Below, piece by piece: positions 7,039 through 8,662 of a DNA stretch of 8,662 nucleotides; position 1 is the first letter of the stretch, and every line of letters begins with the position of its first letter. A program made the translations under genes and the position numbers. The DNA is taken from NCBI GenBank assembly GCA_001412335.1, contig LKUF01000493.1, forward strand, positions 1 through 8,662, given 5' to 3'. The notes beneath the pieces were generated by a model, which was not told the DNA's origin, made no database searches, and saw only the letters and a program-made list of their open reading frames with translations. The DNA is from Methanolinea sp. SDB. GTDB taxonomy: Archaea; Halobacteriota; Methanomicrobia; Methanomicrobiales; Methanospirillaceae.

Positions 7039-8061
7039 TTATCGCCAACCAAACTGATTTATGTAGTCTTGTACCGCTTTTTTATAACCGTTTTGACGTG
7101 CAAGCTCCCTGATGGCCTTCCATATCCCGCTCCCGTATTGCATCGCTTTTTTGTCGTACATCGCGATTTCAAGCGGGATATGGCGTCCTGCCACCTCTCG
7201 TAACGGGTATTTCCTGACCCCTGACCGGACCAGAGAGCTGCCCGGTATCGCCATGGCAGCGCGCACCACCCGCACGTCAAGATAGGGGAGAGAGAAGCAG
7301 ACATTGTGCAATGCAGCCACTGACTGGTCCCGTTCGGCCTGGAGCCCGAGCGAGGCAACATCACGCTCACGCAGGCTGTCCGGGTCTTTCTCTTCCTGGT
7401 AGCGCGCATAGCCCCCGAAGAGTTCGTCAGCCCCTTGTCCTGCAAGGACCCGATGATATCCATGGCGTCCTGCCCACCGGGAGACGAAGTACTGGCAGAC
7501 TGCAATCGATACCTCGACCGGGTTTATGACGGGGATTTTCGGCACCACTTCGCCGAGTGCCTCTTCCACGTCCCGGGTGCTGATGAGTTCATAATCGCAG
7601 GGTACGCCGAGCAGGTCAGCAGCTCTTCGGGCCTGTCTCAGGTCATGGGACCCAACCATCCCGATCGCCACGCACGGCCTCCCGGCCAGGGCCGCAACAA
7701 GCGAAGAGTCAACTCCCCCGGAGAGAGCGCATGCGCAGTCCTCGTCGGTGCGGAGTGCGACGGCGGTAACGATTGCGGACTCGAGGTCCATATCCCCTGG
7801 ATCCGGCCGGATATAGCATACAACTTCGCCGTTGCAGTTCACCGTGCCGGGTTCACAGTCTCCGGGCATGATGCCGTACCGGTCACGTGCACAGCACCCG
7901 TCCCACGTGATGAGGAACTCCCCTCCAAGGCGGGGGATCTCCTGCGGCTTACCGGATACGAGGCCCTCAATCTCCATATTATTCAGCCTGATTCCCTCAA
8001 TCTCTGCCCAGCCGCGGATATGAAACACGGTGAAGTCTCCCTCCTGTTTCGGGATGTGCAT
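7039..8061 (-). CDS. Asparagine-synthase-like ATP pyrophosphatase with vestigial glutaminase domain
   Basis: A 340-residue (or 329-residue) protein related to the C-terminal domain of class II asparagine synthetase (AsnB). It has the PP-loop SGGVDSS at 114-120 and GQGADELFGGY at 208-218, which binds the adenylated intermediate, then RKYPLRE and KKAMQYGSG (304-312) near the end. These support ATP-dependent adenylation of a carboxylate such as aspartate. The N-terminal glutaminase domain of about 200 residues is reduced to about 90. A segment at 46-65 (GGEFLITWDG, then ARDRYGIMP) resembles the end of an Ntn glutaminase (FAxxxWD...ARDRxGIKP), but there is no Cys2 or room for the glutamine site. 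Free ammonia, or ammonia from a partner, is therefore the likely nitrogen source. It starts the gatCAB run, 4 bp before gatC. Start: the ATG at 8061 has no Shine-Dalgarno sequence, while a GTG at 8026-8028 has a strong one. The domain family is sure; asparagine as product is not. Confidence 0.88.
   Translation of the reverse strand: MHIPKQEGDFTVFHIRGWAEIEGIRLNNMEIEGLVSGKPQEIPRLGGEFLITWDGCCARDRYGIMPGDCEPGTVNCNGEVVCYIRPDPGDMDLESAIVTAVALRTDEDCACALSGGVDSSLVAALAGRPCVAIGMVGSHDLRQARRAADLLGVPCDYELISTRDVEEALGEVVPKIPVINPVEVSIAVCQYFVSRWAGRHGYHRVLAGQGADELFGGYARYQEEKDPDSLRERDVASLGLQAERDQSVAALHNVCFSLPYLDVRVVRAAMAIPGSSLVRSGVRKYPLREVAGRHIPLEIAMYDKKAMQYGSGIWKAIRELARQNGYKKAVQDYINQFGWR
8037..8045 (-). promoter_or_regulatory. 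Strong Shine-Dalgarno motif inside the first codons of the asparagine-synthase-like ORF
   Basis: On the minus strand AGGAGGGAG ends 8 bp before the in-frame GTG at 8026-8028. The preceding ATG at 8061 lacks any such motif. This favours GTG as the true start, giving a 329-residue protein that begins MFHIRGWAEIEG. Confidence 0.5.
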
Positions 8062-8069
8062 ATATCTAA
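8060..8069 (-). promoter_or_regulatory. Possible TATA box for the asnB-like/gatCAB/topA operon
   Basis: On the minus strand the sequence TTAGATATAT lies about 25 bp before position 8040, where transcription would start if this is an archaeal TATA element. That would put transcription initiation just in front of the GTG start at 8028 and exclude the ATG at 8061 from most transcripts. The upstream BRE-like element is not obvious, so this is tentative. Part of the ribosome binding site would be at the very 5' end of the mRNA. Confidence 0.25.
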
Positions 8070-8080
8070 GGTGACTCTTT

Positions 8081-8098
8081 TCCCATGAGGATATGGGA
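8081..8098. repeat. Inverted repeat in the gap between the DUF3795 gene and the operon
   Basis: TCCCAT and ATGGGA form perfect 6-bp arms around a 6-bp spacer. The element lies just after the DUF3795 stop and about 12 bp before the possible operon TATA box. It could be a small operator or a weak stem. It is not followed by a T-run on the minus strand, which argues against a terminator. A 6-bp repeat can also arise by chance. Confidence 0.3.
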
Positions 8099-8107
8099 TC
8101 TGCCCGG

Positions 8108-8398
8108 TTAGCGGCCGGACTCTTCCATCTCTTTTAAACGCGCAACCATGCTTTCCAGCGTGCGTGCTGCATTCTCCTCGGATATAGAAGGGTCCCTGAA
8201 ACGGGTGAAGCGTTCACATGGCAGGTCGTCGCACTGTCCGCAGTGGTCGAGCTTCTTCTCCACCACGCAGCATTCGTAGATCGGGCAGCGGTCCACCCCG
8301 ACAAAGGCCACCCAGAACGGAGCGCCCTTCACCGCCCGGCACCCTTCACAATCAGCCGTGTAATACGTGCACTCTCTGCAGATTATTCCACATACCAT
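8108..8398 (-). CDS. Small cysteine-rich DUF3795-family protein
   Basis: A 96-residue protein starting MVCGIICRECTYY, with eleven cysteines: Cys3, 7, 10, 17, 20, 38, 43, 44, 53, 56 and 61. The arrangement CGIxCxxC, then DCxGC, then CPIYxCC, then HCGxCxxLPC followed by FxRFRDPS is typical of DUF3795 proteins, common in methanogens and anaerobic bacteria. The function is unknown; the cysteines suggest metal or Fe-S binding. The last 30 residues are charged and probably helical. No signal peptide or membrane segment is visible. The start chosen is the ATG at 8396-8398, with GAGG five bases upstream and the family's usual first residues. The frame stays open to an ATG at 8464, but those 22 extra residues have no family features. 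It lies 46 bp upstream of the operon and could be cotranscribed or separate. Confidence 0.85.
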   Translation of the reverse strand: MVCGIICRECTYYTADCEGCRAVKGAPFWVAFVGVDRCPIYECCVVEKKLDHCGQCDDLPCERFTRFRDPSISEENAARTLESMVARLKEMEESGR

Positions 8399-8540
8399 CA
8401 CTTCCTCTTCAGCTTTTCCGGCTTCCATAGAGAAAGCACATGCCTCAATGCATAATGAAAGCATGGTTGTGCAGGCTGAAAGTGATGCACCGGTTCCACC
8501 GTGTGAAGCTTAAACTTCTCGTCCGTCCAAAACCGCATTC
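8399..8540. promoter_or_regulatory. Divergent intergenic region between the DUF3795 gene and the ROK-family gene
   Basis: This is the only place in the window where transcription diverges, so it should hold promoters for both sides. Toward the minus strand, the DUF3795 gene has GAGG at 8404-8407 and a weak AT-rich element (ATTATGCAT, around 8448-8456) that could be its TATA box. Toward the plus strand there is a TTAAA at 8510-8514. I see no long repeat, small RNA or riboswitch here. Confidence 0.5.
8508..8516 (+). promoter_or_regulatory. Possible TATA box of the ROK-family gene
   Basis: GCTTAAACT is centred about 29 bp before the ATG at 8541. No Shine-Dalgarno motif lies between them. This spacing would give an almost leaderless transcript, a common archaeal arrangement for first genes. 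The box deviates from the TTTATA-type consensus, so confidence is low. Confidence 0.3.
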
Positions 8541-8662
8541 ATGGCAGGGACGGTGGCAGTCGACCTCGGGGCGACACGTACACGGGCGGCTATTATTGAT
8601 GCGAAGGGTCGAACAGCTGATCGGATAGAGGAGCCCACACCTTCCGGGGGAGCGGACCCGGC
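8541..8662 (+). CDS. ROK-family sugar kinase/regulator, N-terminal fragment cut by window edge
   Basis: Only the first 40 residues are in the window. They begin MAGTVAVDLGATRTRAAIID with Asp8, Gly10, Thr12 and Arg15, the phosphate-1 loop (DxGxTxxR) of the actin-like ATPase fold as found in ROK proteins such as glucokinase. A KGR turn at 22-24 follows, as usual for the first beta-hairpin. No DNA-binding helix-turn-helix precedes the loop, so an enzyme (glucokinase-like) is more likely than a ROK repressor. The gene is divergent from the rest of the window. Another ASKHA family member remains possible because the ROK-specific cysteine/histidine motif lies beyond the edge. Confidence 0.7.
   Translation, partial: MAGTVAVDLGATRTRAAIIDAKGRTADRIEEPTPSGGADP

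Noticed and set aside
7035..7052. TTG start extending gatC by six residues
   Set aside because: No ribosome binding site precedes the TTG, it would overlap the upstream gene, and the ATG at 7034 gives the normal GatC N-terminus.
7435..8088. Plus-strand open frame (217 codons) opposite the asparagine-synthase-like gene
   Set aside because: It is fully antisense to a gene with an intact PP-loop and lacks any recognisable feature.
8399..8464. Upstream ATG (8464) extending the DUF3795 protein by 22 residues
   Set aside because: The extension has no family features, and a GAGG ribosome binding site five bases before the ATG at 8398 marks that codon as the start.

Overview
The window looks like a chromosomal stretch from a methanogenic archaeon, most likely of the Methanomicrobia/Methanomicrobiales. 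The archaeal assignment rests on a group I geranylgeranylglyceryl phosphate synthase (the first committed enzyme of ether lipids), a type IA topoisomerase with an archaeal-style start and a helix-hairpin-helix tail, and a GatCAB set. The order-level guess is inference from the general look of the proteins and the fairly GC-rich, tightly packed layout.

Positions 1-8061 form one compact run of seven genes, all on the minus strand. In transcription order they are: a short asparagine-synthase-like ATP pyrophosphatase (7039-8061), gatC, gatA, gatB (the tRNA-dependent amidotransferase), topA (DNA topoisomerase I, 939 aa), the ether-lipid synthase, and a SpoU/TrmJ-type tRNA ribose methyltransferase cut by the left edge. 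Junctions are 4 bp apart (asnB-like/gatC), 1 bp overlap (gatC/gatA), 4 bp overlap (gatA/gatB), 4 bp overlap (gatB/topA), 30 bp apart (topA/lipid synthase) and 16 bp apart (lipid synthase/trmJ). This strongly suggests an operon with translational coupling. Its themes are Asp-to-Asn (and possibly Glu-to-Gln) amidation, tRNA modification, DNA topology and membrane lipid synthesis, that is, housekeeping rather than a mobile or defence island.

Upstream of the operon, also on the minus strand, is a small cysteine-rich DUF3795-type protein (8108-8398). A 142-bp divergent intergenic region (8399-8540) then separates it from a plus-strand ROK-family kinase/regulator gene that runs off the right edge. 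No gene-free stretch exceeds 300 bp. I saw no RNA genes, mobile elements, CRISPR arrays or long repeats.

I did not find a clearly new multi-gene system. The points most worth a second look are the amidotransferase-linked asparagine-synthase-like protein, which keeps its ATP-pyrophosphatase domain but only a stump of the glutaminase domain, the GatA that lacks about 40 N-terminal residues, and the long zinc-ribbon plus HhH tail on topoisomerase I.
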